Source: Mycolicibacterium bacteremicum (GTDB lineage: Bacteria; Actinomycetota; Actinomycetes; Mycobacteriales; Mycobacteriaceae). From it: a stretch of DNA of 64,000 nucleotides. The stretch covers positions 1 through 64,000 of the forward strand of contig NZ_CALUAE010000028.1 of assembly GCF_943913955.1 (NCBI RefSeq). The letters are read 5' to 3'. Below, piece after piece: positions 42,410 to 50,590 of this stretch (positions are counted from its first letter, which is position 1; each line of letters starts with the position of its first letter). A program made the translations under genes and the position numbers. Under the pieces are notes generated by a model. The model was not told the DNA's origin. It searched no databases and saw only the letters and a list, made by a program, of their open reading frames with translations.

Positions 42410-43546
42410 ATGCGTGCGACACCCGATGCCGGCCCGCGCTCGGCGCACCGGGTCGCGTCACTCACCGGTCTGCGCGCTCCGGCCGCACTCCTGATCGTTG
42501 CCACCCACGCGGCCTACGGAACCGGCCAGCTCACCAACGGCTACCTGGGAGCGTTGTACGCGCGCCTGGAGGTCGGTGTGCCGATCTTCTTCGCGCTCTC
42601 GGGCTATCTGCTCTTCCGGCCATGGCTGCTGGCGACACAAACCGATTCCCCGCCGCCGTCAGTGCGGCGCTATGCCCGGCACCGGGTCCGGCGTATCGCG
42701 CCGGCCTATGTCGCGACGGTGCTCATCGCCTACCTGATCTACGAATTCCGCGACGCCGGACCCAATCCCGGCCACACCTGGGCCGGCCTGCTGCACCACC
42801 TGACCCTGACCCAGATCTACCCGCCGCTGGCGATCCTGCATCAGGGCCTCACCCAGATGTGGAGTCTGGCTGTGGAGGTCGCCTTCTACGCCGTGTTGCC
42901 GTTGCTGGCCGGGCTGCTGCTGACGGTGCTGTGCCGGCGGCGGTGGCGGCCCGGCCGCCTGCTGCTCGGGCTGACGGTGTTGGCAGGTGTGACACCGACC
43001 TGGCTGTGGGTCCAGCATGCGACCGACTGGCTGCCGACGTCGGCGAACATCTGGCTGCCCGCACATCTGATCCACTTCGTCGGGGGGATGGCGTTGGCGG
43101 TACTGCAACTGTGTGGTGTGCGGTGCCGGGGCGTCGTCGTGCTGACGGTTGCGGTGATCGCCCTGCTGGTGGTGGCGTTGCCGATCGCCGGCGAGGTGAC
43201 CGCCACCGAGGTGACCCCCGGCCAGGCCGTGGTGCGATCGACGCTCTATGCGGTGGTGGCCGTCGGGCTGCTGGCGACGCTGGTGCTGGACCCGGCCGGT
43301 GCGTTCGCGCGGCTGCTGGGCAGCCGCCCGCTGGTGTGGCTGGGCGAGATCTCCTATGAGATCTTCCTGGTGCACGTGATCCTGATGGAAATCGCGATGG
43401 CCTCGATTCTGCGCTGGCCGGTGTTCACCGGTTCGATGTTGGGCCTGTTCGCCACCACGCTGGCACTGTCCGTACCCGCGGCATGGTTGCTGCACCGCTG
43501 GACCCGGCCCGATCCCGTTGCGGCGCAACCATGTCAGCTGGTCTGA
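42410..43546 (+). CDS. Acyltransferase 3 family membrane protein (OafA/MdmB type)
   Basis: Integral membrane O-acyltransferase of 378 residues with about ten hydrophobic segments. The family's N-terminal histidine is in LIVATHAAYG, followed by FFALSGYLLFRPW and the arginine-rich loop RRYARHRVRRIAPAY; QMWSLAVEVAFY is the conserved mid-protein motif. Such enzymes acylate sugars, glycolipids or antibiotics at the membrane. The acceptor is unknown. The 3' end overlaps the convergent DUF1622 gene by 13 bases. Confidence 0.88.
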   Translation: MRATPDAGPRSAHRVASLTGLRAPAALLIVATHAAYGTGQLTNGYLGALYARLEVGVPIFFALSGYLLFRPWLLATQTDSPPPSVRRYARHRVRRIAPAYVATVLIAYLIYEFRDAGPNPGHTWAGLLHHLTLTQIYPPLAILHQGLTQMWSLAVEVAFYAVLPLLAGLLLTVLCRRRWRPGRLLLGLTVLAGVTPTWLWVQHATDWLPTSANIWLPAHLIHFVGGMALAVLQLCGVRCRGVVVLTVAVIALLVVALPIAGEVTATEVTPGQAVVRSTLYAVVAVGLLATLVLDPAGAFARLLGSRPLVWLGEISYEIFLVHVILMEIAMASILRWPVFTGSMLGLFATTLALSVPAAWLLHRWTRPDPVAAQPCQLV

Positions 43547-43893
43547 GGCTGCTGCTCCGGTCGCTGCTGCCATGGCCACCGCCCGCTGATCTCCAACTCC
43601 AGCGAGAAGCTGAGGAACGTGCGGATCAACACGATGCCGGCCAGCACAGCGACGCTCTCCCACGTGGGGGTCAACGCGACGGTGCGGATGATGTCGGCAG
43701 CCACCAGCAGTTCCAGCCCGAGCAGGATGGAGCGGCCGAGCCGCTGCCGGAAGAAGCGGTAGGCGTCACCGGTCTTGCCGACCATCCGGCGGATGGTCGC
43801 GGCGGTGGCGATCAGTGCACCGATCGCGATGATCGCCACCCCGACACCGTCGATCACCTTGCCGACAGTCTCGATGACCTCGTAGAAGCTCAT
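43534..43893 (-). CDS. DUF1622 membrane protein
   Basis: A 119-residue protein with three hydrophobic segments (about 17-35, 55-72 and 77-97). The conserved middle RFFRQRLGRSILLGLELLVA and the following DIIRTVALTPTW are characteristic of DUF1622. Function unknown. It lies 19 bases after the cation-efflux gene on the same strand and may belong to that operon. Confidence 0.8.
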   Translation of the reverse strand: MSFYEVIETVGKVIDGVGVAIIAIGALIATAATIRRMVGKTGDAYRFFRQRLGRSILLGLELLVAADIIRTVALTPTWESVAVLAGIVLIRTFLSFSLELEISGRWPWQQRPEQQPQTS

Positions 43894-43912
43894 GGCGACA
43901 CGGTATTACGCC

Positions 43913-44545
43913 TCAGCCGCAGGGCTGCGATGCCGCGCAGCATGATTGGCCGCGCCATGCCCGCCGGCCCTCGCTGACCGCGATCACGGCGATCACCAGC
44001 GCGGCGACGGGATCGGCCCAGACCAGTCCAAGGGTGCTGTTGAGGATGAGGCCGACCAGCAATACCGCCGACAGGTAGGTGCACAGCAGGGTCTGCTTGG
44101 AATCGGCCACCGCGGAGAGAGACCCCAGTTCCCGCCCGGCCCGGCGCTGCGCCCAGGACAGCAGCGGCATGATCGCCAGGCTCAGCGCCGCGAGACCGAT
44201 CCCGACCGGTGAATGGCGCGCCTGCGGCACGCCGGCCAGTGCGCGCACCGCGTCGATCGTGACGAACGCCGCCAGCCCGTAGAAGGACAGCGCGATGACA
44301 CGCAGCGCCACCTTCTCCCTCGCCTCGGGATCACGGCCGGCGAACTGCCAGGCCACCGCGGCTGCGGAAGCCACCTCGATCGCGGAGTCCAGTCCGAAAC
44401 CGATCAGCGCGGTCGACGAAGCCCGCGCACCCTCAGTGAGAGCCACGACCGCCTCGATCACGTTGTAGCTGATGGTGATTGCGACGAACCACCGGATGCG
44501 GCGGGTGAGCACCACGCGGCGTGCCGGAGATACCGAGGCGGTCAT
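43913..44545 (-). CDS. Cation-efflux (CDF-like) transporter with cysteine-rich tail
   Basis: A 210-residue membrane protein with five to six helices. The motif GFGLDSAIEVASAAAVAWQF fits the CDF metal site region (S/G-x-D-S), and SLSAVADSKQTLLCTYLS gives the second acidic site. It lacks the usual cytoplasmic C-terminal domain and instead ends with a short tail GQSCCAASQPCG holding three cysteines that could bind soft metals. The start ATG overlaps the CmtR-like stop (TGATG). The likely role is export of cadmium, lead or another thiophilic cation. Confidence 0.8.
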   Translation of the reverse strand: MTASVSPARRVVLTRRIRWFVAITISYNVIEAVVALTEGARASSTALIGFGLDSAIEVASAAAVAWQFAGRDPEAREKVALRVIALSFYGLAAFVTIDAVRALAGVPQARHSPVGIGLAALSLAIMPLLSWAQRRAGRELGSLSAVADSKQTLLCTYLSAVLLVGLILNSTLGLVWADPVAALVIAVIAVSEGRRAWRGQSCCAASQPCG

Positions 44546-44865
44546 CAGCAGCAGGCGCAGTCGGTGCAACAGCCCGGATCGACTGCGAGAACCAGACCCA
44601 TCAGATCGTTGAGCGCGCGTCCGATTGCGGCGTCGGCCAGTTCGTACCGTGTGCGCCTGCCTTCCGCAACCGCGACCACCAGGCCACAGCCGCGCAGGCA
44701 CGCCAGGTGGTTGGAAAGGATCTGTCGCGACACTTCGAGTTGCTCGGCGAGTTCGGACGGGTAGCCCGGCGCGCGAGTGAGGTGCATCAGGATCTGAGCC
44801 CGGGTTCCGTCGGACAGGGCGTGACCGAATCGGGCCAGCGCATCGGTGTGCGTCAGCGTCTGCAT
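44545..44865 (-). CDS. cmtR: ArsR-family metal sensor, CmtR type
   Basis: A 106-residue winged-helix repressor. The CmtR signature is present: LACLRGCGLV places two cysteines in the recognition helix, matching the Cd/Pb ligands Cys57 and Cys61 of M. tuberculosis CmtR. The C-terminal tail DPGCCTDCACC supplies several further cysteines in place of the single Cys102. Metal binding should release it from DNA. An operator-like dyad lies immediately upstream (44873-44894). The efflux gene overlaps its stop and is the obvious target. An ATG five codons upstream is a less likely start. Confidence 0.88.
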   Translation of the reverse strand: MQTLTHTDALARFGHALSDGTRAQILMHLTRAPGYPSELAEQLEVSRQILSNHLACLRGCGLVVAVAEGRRTRYELADAAIGRALNDLMGLVLAVDPGCCTDCACC

Positions 44866-44872
44866 GCGCCGA

Positions 44873-44894
44873 CAGTACATCGAAATCTGTACTG
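44873..44894. promoter_or_regulatory. CmtR-like operator
   Basis: CAGTACA (44873-44879) and TGTACTG (44888-44894) form a perfect 7-base dyad with an 8-base spacer, directly in front of the cmtR start at 44865 and 47 bases before the divergent gene at 44942. Confidence 0.65.
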
Positions 44895-44941
44895 ATGACA
44901 ACGGCCGGTCCGACAGGCCGAATTCGGGTATACGGTGGGCC

Positions 44942-45301
44942 ATGATCGTCACGGGGGCACTGCTGGCCGAATCGGCCGCGGTCGTCGACAACAAGCTCGA
45001 CATCGTCGGCGGCGTCGTCGACAGCGCGCGGGCCCGCCCCGACCGCACCGTGCAGGCGACGCTGGTGGTGCTGATCCAGCCCGAACCGGCCGATACGGCA
45101 CCCACGGTCGACGTCCGGTTCAGCGATCCCACGGGCACGGCGGTGGACCTTTCCCTCGAGGTGCCCGAGTCCAGCCTCGGCGGTGAGATCGGGTTCGTCT
45201 TCTACCCGCTGACCTTGCCGGTGCCCGTGGACGGCCGGTACCTGATGACGGTGTCCGGTCGGGGAGGTTTCGTCAGCCTGCCGCTCAGAGTGCTGAGTTG
45301 A
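44942..45301 (+). CDS. Conserved hypothetical protein (beta-rich, DUF6941-like)
   Basis: A 119-residue soluble protein beginning MIVTGALLAESAAVVDNKLD, followed by alternating beta-strand-like stretches and ending FVSLPLRVLS. The layout matches a family of about 120-residue bacterial proteins that I recall as DUF6941; the name is uncertain. It is divergent from cmtR and could share its operator. No catalytic motif is seen. Confidence 0.6.
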   Translation: MIVTGALLAESAAVVDNKLDIVGGVVDSARARPDRTVQATLVVLIQPEPADTAPTVDVRFSDPTGTAVDLSLEVPESSLGGEIGFVFYPLTLPVPVDGRYLMTVSGRGGFVSLPLRVLS

Positions 45302-45484
45302 CCCAGCACCGACGTATAGCGCTGTCTCACAGTCCGATTGACGACCATGTCCGGCCGGTCCGTGTCACCACCCCGCTGGACCACTGGCCGGCCGTCTAAC
45401 GCCGTTGTCATCGAAAAGAAACACATCGGTGCGCCGGTCCTGCCACCATGAGGGCACCCGCACGAAACGATTGGACGCCCACAC

Positions 45485-47044
45485 GTGACCGACTTCCTCA
45501 GCACCCTCAACGGCTATATCTGGAGTAACGCACTGGTCTACCTGTGCCTTGCCGTAGGGATCTACTTCTCCATCCGATCCAGATTCGTTCAGATCCGGCA
45601 GATCCCGGAGATGATTCGGGTGATGATCCGTGGCGAGAAGTCTCCCGATGGGGTCTCGTCATTCCAGGCTCTCATGATGTCGCTGGCCGGTCGCGTCGGC
45701 ACCGGCAACATCGCCGGGGTCGCCACGGCCATCGCGTTCGGCGGCCCGGGGGCCCTGTTCTGGATGTGGATGATGGCCTTCCTGGGTGCGTCGACGTCCT
45801 TCGTGGAATGCACGCTCGGTCAGATCTACAAGGTCCGTGATCAACTCACCGGCGAATACCGCGGCGGCCCCGCGTATTACCTGAGTCGAGCCAAGGCGCA
45901 CACGGCGGCGGCACCGCTGTTCAAGATCTACGGTCTGGTGTTCGCCGCAGTGACCATCCTGGCGTGTGGCCTGTTACTGCCCAGCGTGCAATCGAATTCG
46001 ATGGCCGTGGCCATGAACAACGCCTGGGGTTGGTCGGAATGGTGGGTCGCGGTCGGCACCGTGATCCTGTTGGCCTTCGTCATCATCGGCGGTGTCAAGC
46101 GCATCGCAACCTTCGCCTCGGTGGTGGTTCCGTTCATGGCGGTTGCCTACATCCTGTTCGCGCTGATCGTCGTCGCGGTCAACGCTTCTGAGGTTCCGGC
46201 GATGTTCAGCCTCATCATCTCCAGCGCGCTGGGCGTCGACGCCGCCTTCGGCGCCATCCTCGGCGCGGCGATCATGTGGGGCGTCAAGCGCGGCATCTAT
46301 TCCAACGAGGCCGGGCAGGGCACCGGCCCGCACGCCGCCGCTGCTGCCGAGGTGTCGCATCCGGCCAAACAGGGTCTGGTGCAGGCATTCGCGGTGTACG
46401 TCGACACGCTGTTCGTCTGCTCGGCGACCGGATTCCTCATCCTGTCGACCGGTGCTTACCGGGTCTATGAAGGTGAGACGGCCGACGGCGCGGTGATCGC
46501 GGAGGGCGGCTTGTTGCCCGCCGATGTCGCGGTGGGACCCACCTACGCCCAGGTCGGATTCGACACGTTGTGGAGCGGCGCCGGATCGAGTTTCGTCGCG
46601 ATCTCGCTGTTCTTCTTCTGCCTCACCACCATCATCGCCTACTACTACATGGCCGAGACCAATCTGCGCTTCATCATGGGCAAGGCTTCGTCGGTGAGTA
46701 TGCCGTTCGTGCGCGGCACCGTCGGTGGAACCGCGACCATGCTGCTGCAGGCGTTGATCCTGGTGTCGGTGACCATCGGAGCCGTGTCGACCGCCAGCGA
46801 GGCCTGGACCCTGGGAGACATCGGCGTCGGTTTGATGGCGTGGCTGAACATCATCGGCATCCTGATCCTGCAGCAACCCGCCTACAAGGCACTACGGGAT
46901 TACGAACGACAGAAGAAAGCGGGCCTCGATCCGGTGTTCGACCCCCGGGCGCTGGGCATCGTCGGCGCCACATTCTGGGAGGATTACGAGCCGAAGACAG
47001 GCAAGGACAAGGTCGCGCCGGTGTCCACCGGCCCGGGTGGGTGA
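45485..47044 (+). CDS. Sodium:alanine/glycine symporter (AgcS family)
   Basis: Inner-membrane amino-acid importer of 519 residues with about eleven helices. Family marks are SLAGRVGTGNIAGVATAI near the N-terminus, GPGALFWMWMMAFLGASTSF, and KRGIYSNEAGQGTGPHAAA in the middle, which form the sodium and substrate sites. The start is a GTG at 45485. It stands alone, with no regulator of its own, and faces the anti-sigma gene across 4 bases. Confidence 0.93.
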   Translation: MTDFLSTLNGYIWSNALVYLCLAVGIYFSIRSRFVQIRQIPEMIRVMIRGEKSPDGVSSFQALMMSLAGRVGTGNIAGVATAIAFGGPGALFWMWMMAFLGASTSFVECTLGQIYKVRDQLTGEYRGGPAYYLSRAKAHTAAAPLFKIYGLVFAAVTILACGLLLPSVQSNSMAVAMNNAWGWSEWWVAVGTVILLAFVIIGGVKRIATFASVVVPFMAVAYILFALIVVAVNASEVPAMFSLIISSALGVDAAFGAILGAAIMWGVKRGIYSNEAGQGTGPHAAAAAEVSHPAKQGLVQAFAVYVDTLFVCSATGFLILSTGAYRVYEGETADGAVIAEGGLLPADVAVGPTYAQVGFDTLWSGAGSSFVAISLFFFCLTTIIAYYYMAETNLRFIMGKASSVSMPFVRGTVGGTATMLLQALILVSVTIGAVSTASEAWTLGDIGVGLMAWLNIIGILILQQPAYKALRDYERQKKAGLDPVFDPRALGIVGATFWEDYEPKTGKDKVAPVSTGPGG

Positions 47045-47048
47045 GCGC

Positions 47049-47291
47049 CTACTTCCAGTTCCGGAAGGCCGACATCAGCCGGTCACGCAGAGCGGGATCC
47101 AGCCGGCCGGCATCCATCCTGCCGAGGGTGTCCATGGTCGCTCGGAACTGCTGTAGGTAGTTCTCGCACCCGTCGCACTCGGTGAGGTGGATATCGAACC
47201 GGGCCCGGGTATCGAGGTCCAGCGCACCCTCCAGGTACGCGGTGACCAGTTCGACGAGTTCGTTGCAGTCCATCGCATCGGCGTCAGTCAT
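47049..47291 (-). CDS. Zinc-finger anti-sigma factor
   Basis: An 80-residue cytosolic protein with the ZAS/zf-HC2 motif HLTECDGC (HxxxCxxC) preceded by CNELVELVTAYLEGALD, the classic anti-sigma helix with its upstream Cys. No membrane segment, as in RshA-type redox-sensing anti-sigma factors: oxidation of the Cys pair would release zinc and the sigma factor. Its start overlaps the sigma stop by 4 bases, so the pair is translationally coupled. A second ATG six codons on is possible. Confidence 0.87.
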   Translation of the reverse strand: MTDADAMDCNELVELVTAYLEGALDLDTRARFDIHLTECDGCENYLQQFRATMDTLGRMDAGRLDPALRDRLMSAFRNWK

Positions 47292-47974
47292 CCCGACTCC
47301 CTCATATAGTCCTCCAATGCCTGCCGTACCGCCGCGCGCCCGCGATGCAGCAATACCCGCTGATTGGCAACGGTGATCTGCAGTAGGTCGCGCACTTCGG
47401 TGGCCTCCATGCCCAACACATCACGCATCGTCACGACCTCACGCTGACGGGCAGGCAGCTTGTCCAGTTCGCGGCGGGCGACCGCCCGTAACTCCGCCCC
47501 GAGTATCGAGCCCTCCGGGGTGTCGGGAAACGGTGCGGGCGCCTCGTGGTCCTTCCAGTGTCCGGCCCACTCGTCACCGGCATCCCGAAACCGCGCCGGA
47601 TCGACGGTGCCGCCGGTGGCGGCGAGCAGCTGGACGTCGGCGTCCCGCCGTTCCCGGGTGCCGCGGGTCTTGGCGATGTTGACCATGACGGTAAAAAGCC
47701 AAGTGCGCAGGGATGACCGACCTTCGAAGCGGTCGATACCCTTGAGCAGCGCGATCCAGGTCTCCTGGACCACCTCTTCGGCGATCTCATGGGTCGGCAC
47801 GTAACCGCGGGCCACGCCCAGCATGGCCGGTGTGTGCTGTTCGACCAGCGTGGCGAAGGCCGCCTCGTCGCCACCTCGCAAGGCGCTGACCAGTGCGGTC
47901 TCGCCCGCACCCGGCACCGTCACCGGGACCCTGTCGGCTGGCTCATTGCAGCTGCGCGCGAGCATTCCGGCCAC
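47288..47974 (-). CDS. ECF RNA polymerase sigma factor
   Basis: A 228-residue group-4 sigma factor. Region 2 runs about 35-105 (EEVVQETWIALLKGIDRFEG, SSLRTWLFTVMVNIAKTRG) and region 4 about 165-220 (LDKLPARQREVVTMRDVLG, NQRVLLHRGRAAVRQ). The linker between them, about 55 residues, is longer than usual. The exact start is uncertain: a GTG at 47974 and an ATG at 47965 both lie inside the 3' end of the DUF417 gene. The downstream zinc anti-sigma gene and the upstream DUF417 membrane gene point to an oxidative or electrophile stress circuit. Confidence 0.88.
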   Translation of the reverse strand: MAGMLARSCNEPADRVPVTVPGAGETALVSALRGGDEAAFATLVEQHTPAMLGVARGYVPTHEIAEEVVQETWIALLKGIDRFEGRSSLRTWLFTVMVNIAKTRGTRERRDADVQLLAATGGTVDPARFRDAGDEWAGHWKDHEAPAPFPDTPEGSILGAELRAVARRELDKLPARQREVVTMRDVLGMEATEVRDLLQITVANQRVLLHRGRAAVRQALEDYMRESG

Positions 47975-48449
47975 CCGATGCCGCCAGGGCGTCGGCCAGC
48001 GTCCACACCGAAATGCCGATCAGGGCAACATCTTTGATCAGGAACTGGCCCGTCGAGGACAACACCGGGAAGCCGCCCGCCGATGCCTCCCCTACACCGG
48101 GCGTGGTGGCCAGGAAGCTCAGCGTCGCCACGAACAGGCCGATCGCGAGCACGCTGCCGACCGCCGAGAGCCGCGGCGCCCACGGTTTCACCGCCAGCAG
48201 CGCCGCCGTCGCCAGTTCCAGCACTCCGAGCAGCGCCGAGAAGGTGGTCACCGAGAAGATCCCGTAGACCCAGCTCATCAGCGGTGAATTCGCGACCAGC
48301 GGTTCGATGCCGTAGGCCTCGTAGCTGGTGAACTTCAGCGCCCCGATCCACCCGATCACCAACACCAGGCCGTAACGCGCGGCATTGCCGCCGATACCGG
48401 CGAGGGCGGCTTCGGCCCGGATGAAACGGCTGTCCCGCGTGATGGTCAT
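47943..48449 (-). CDS. DUF417 (YkgB/RclC-type) membrane protein
   Basis: A 168-residue protein with four hydrophobic segments. The conserved stretch LVLVIGWIGALKFTSYEAYGIEPLVANSPLMSW is split here by helix boundaries; key residues are K, F, Y, E and the SPLMSW turn typical of DUF417. The E. coli relative RclC belongs to the reactive-chlorine response. The ATG follows AAGGGAG. The sigma gene begins inside its 3' end, so it is the first gene of a three-gene operon and may be sensed by or protective within that stress circuit. Confidence 0.82.
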   Translation of the reverse strand: MTITRDSRFIRAEAALAGIGGNAARYGLVLVIGWIGALKFTSYEAYGIEPLVANSPLMSWVYGIFSVTTFSALLGVLELATAALLAVKPWAPRLSAVGSVLAIGLFVATLSFLATTPGVGEASAGGFPVLSSTGQFLIKDVALIGISVWTLADALAASGGRNARAQLQ

Positions 48450-48522
48450 GGCTGACTCCCTTGCGCTCCGAGAAGGACTGGATACGCAAGGGAGTGTGTG
48501 GCCGACGGCCAACCGTTACACG

Positions 48523-49869
48523 CTAGCCAGCGATACGCACCAGCTTCTTGTTGACGAACTCGTCGATACCGAAACGTCCCAGCTCCCGGCCGAAACCGGA
48601 GCGCTTCACGCCACCGAACGGCAACTCCGCGCCCTCGGCGCCGACCGCGTTGACGAACACCATGCCCGCCTCGATCCGATCGGCGACCCGCTTGGCCTGC
48701 TCGGGATCGGTGGTGAACACATAAGAGCCCAATCCGAACGGGGTGTCGTTGGCCAGCTCGACCGCGGCATCCTCGTCGGCCACCTTGTACACCGTGGCCA
48801 CCGGGCCGAACAGTTCCTCCTTGGCCGACGGCGAGTCCGGCGAGACGCCGGTCAGCACACCGGGCGGGAAGAACGCACCGTTGCGCTCACCGTCGGTGGT
48901 CAGCGTGGCACCGTCGGCGACGACCCGCTTGACCTGCTCGTCGAGCCGCTCCGCCGCGGCCACCGAGGACAGCGGGGCCAGTCCGTCAGCCTTGGCCAAC
49001 ACCTTCGCGGTGAACTTGTCGACGAATTCGTCGTAGAGGTTCTCCACCACGATGATCCGCTTGGCCGCGTTGCAGGCCTGCCCGGTGTTCTCGAAGCGGC
49101 CGTCCACGGCCGCCTCGACCGTGGCGTCCAGATCCGCCGCCGACAGCACGATGAACGGGTCCGAGCCACCGAGCTCGAGCACCACCTTCTTCAGATTGCG
49201 CCCGGCGATCTCGGCGACCGCCGCCCCGGCACGCTCGGAGCCGGTCAGCGACACACCCTGCACACGGGGATCGGCGATGGCCTCGGCGATCTGCTCATTG
49301 GTGGCATAGACGTTGACGTAGGCACCCTCGGGATAGCCGGCGTCGAGGAAGATCTGCTGCAGCGCGGCCGCGGACTCCGGGCACTGCGGGGCGTGCTTGA
49401 GCACAATGGTGTTGCCCAGCACCAGGTTCGGCCCGGCGAACCGCGCCACCTGGTAGTACGGGTAGTTCCACGGCATGATGCCGATGAGCACACCCACGGC
49501 GCTGCGCCGGATCTCGGCGCTGCCCTCGCCCTCGAGCAGCTCGATCTTCTCGTCGGCCAGGAACTTCTCGGCGTTGTCGGCGTAGAACTCGTAGATCGCC
49601 GCGCTGAACTCGACCTCACCGATCGACTGGTCCAGTGGCTTGCCCATCTCCCGCTGGATGATCTTGGCCAGTTCCTCCTTGCGCTCGGTGTGCAGCGCGG
49701 CCACCTTGCGGATCAGGTCGGCCCGCTGGGCCACCGTCGTGGACTTCGACCACTCACCGAAGGTCTTGGCCGCTGCGGCCAGCGCATCCTCGATCTGCGC
49801 ATCCGTGGCGGTCGGGTACTCGCGCACCACCTCGCCGGTCGCCGGATCAACCACTGCGTACAGGCTCAT
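48523..49869 (-). CDS. gabD1: NAD(P)-dependent succinate-semialdehyde-type aldehyde dehydrogenase (GabD1-like)
   Basis: Aldehyde dehydrogenase of 448 residues. The general-base Glu is in VLELGGSDP, the nucleophile is in NTGQACNAAKR, and MPWNYPYYQ is the cofactor-site segment. It is closest in pattern to mycobacterial GabD1 (Rv0234c), which oxidises succinate semialdehyde to succinate with NADP. Here it is the last gene of a run of amine and acyl-CoA catabolic genes on the same strand, 49 bases after the TetR gene, so its aldehyde may come from the amine oxidase at the head of that run. Confidence 0.9.
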   Translation of the reverse strand: MSLYAVVDPATGEVVREYPTATDAQIEDALAAAAKTFGEWSKSTTVAQRADLIRKVAALHTERKEELAKIIQREMGKPLDQSIGEVEFSAAIYEFYADNAEKFLADEKIELLEGEGSAEIRRSAVGVLIGIMPWNYPYYQVARFAGPNLVLGNTIVLKHAPQCPESAAALQQIFLDAGYPEGAYVNVYATNEQIAEAIADPRVQGVSLTGSERAGAAVAEIAGRNLKKVVLELGGSDPFIVLSAADLDATVEAAVDGRFENTGQACNAAKRIIVVENLYDEFVDKFTAKVLAKADGLAPLSSVAAAERLDEQVKRVVADGATLTTDGERNGAFFPPGVLTGVSPDSPSAKEELFGPVATVYKVADEDAAVELANDTPFGLGSYVFTTDPEQAKRVADRIEAGMVFVNAVGAEGAELPFGGVKRSGFGRELGRFGIDEFVNKKLVRIAG

Positions 49870-49918
49870 GTGTCAGACCTTTCTTCGATGTTGTTCGATC
49901 ACAGCATGTCTGGGCAGT

Positions 49919-50515
49919 TCAATATCGCGCAATGACGATTGCGATGAAGTCGTGGCAGGTCTTCCGCATGGTCTCCAGGGACATGCTCGGCGAATCGAGC
50001 ACCACCTGCACCGCCAGTCCGTCGAGCATGCCGATCAACATGTTCGCCTGCGCCGCCGGATCCCCCGGCCGGGCCAGCCCCTCGCGCTGGGCCGCCTCGA
50101 TCACGCCCGCCACGACATCGCGCCACTGGCCGTAGAGCCGGTCGTTGATCTCCTGCAGCACCGGGTCGCGGCTGCCCTCGGCCCACAGCGCCAGCCACAC
50201 CTTCCAGGCGCGCACCGAAGATTCGTCGTTGGGCAGGTAGGACTCCACCAGGTCGTGCAGGATCGCCAGGCTGTCCTTGCCCGACGCCAGCAGTTCCTGG
50301 CGCCGGGCCAGCGAGTCGGCCAGGTTGAACTCGAATGCCGCCGCGATGACTTCGCGCTTGGTCTCGAAGTAGTAGTGCACGGTGCCCGAACTGACACCGG
50401 CCTCGCGCGCCACGTCGGACAACCGCAGGGCCGGGATACCCGCCGAGGCGATCACCGCGCATGCGGCGGCCAGGATCTGCGGCCGGCGCTCGGCTTCCAC
50501 ACTGGGGCGCGGCAT
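49919..50515 (-). CDS. TetR-family regulator (BetI-like)
   Basis: A 198-residue repressor. The N-terminal helix-turn-helix is LSDVAREAGVSSGTVHYYFETK, of the BetI type. The ligand domain (about 60-198) includes WLALWAEGSRDP and a C-terminal MLIGMLDGLAVQ segment common in regulators of choline and amine catabolism. A partial operator copy (50565-50582) lies 50 bases upstream of its start, and two stronger copies lie between the amine oxidase and the permease, so it probably controls itself and that regulon. Confidence 0.85.
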   Translation of the reverse strand: MPRPSVEAERRPQILAAACAVIASAGIPALRLSDVAREAGVSSGTVHYYFETKREVIAAAFEFNLADSLARRQELLASGKDSLAILHDLVESYLPNDESSVRAWKVWLALWAEGSRDPVLQEINDRLYGQWRDVVAGVIEAAQREGLARPGDPAAQANMLIGMLDGLAVQVVLDSPSMSLETMRKTCHDFIAIVIARY

Positions 50516-50564
50516 CGGTCCTCCGGTCGGCAGATTGCTTTGTGACGATCCTACAAGTGGTGAT

Positions 50565-50582
50565 AACTGGCCGTCCGGTCAA
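50565..50582. promoter_or_regulatory. Operator copy 1 (degenerate) upstream of the TetR gene
   Basis: AACTGGCCGTCCGGTCAA agrees at 13-14 of 18 positions with AACTGGCTCGCCAGTCAA found at 56049-56066. It lies between the acyl-CoA dehydrogenase stop and the TetR start, where an autoregulatory site is expected. Confidence 0.45.
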
Positions 50583-50590
50583 TCTCGTGG

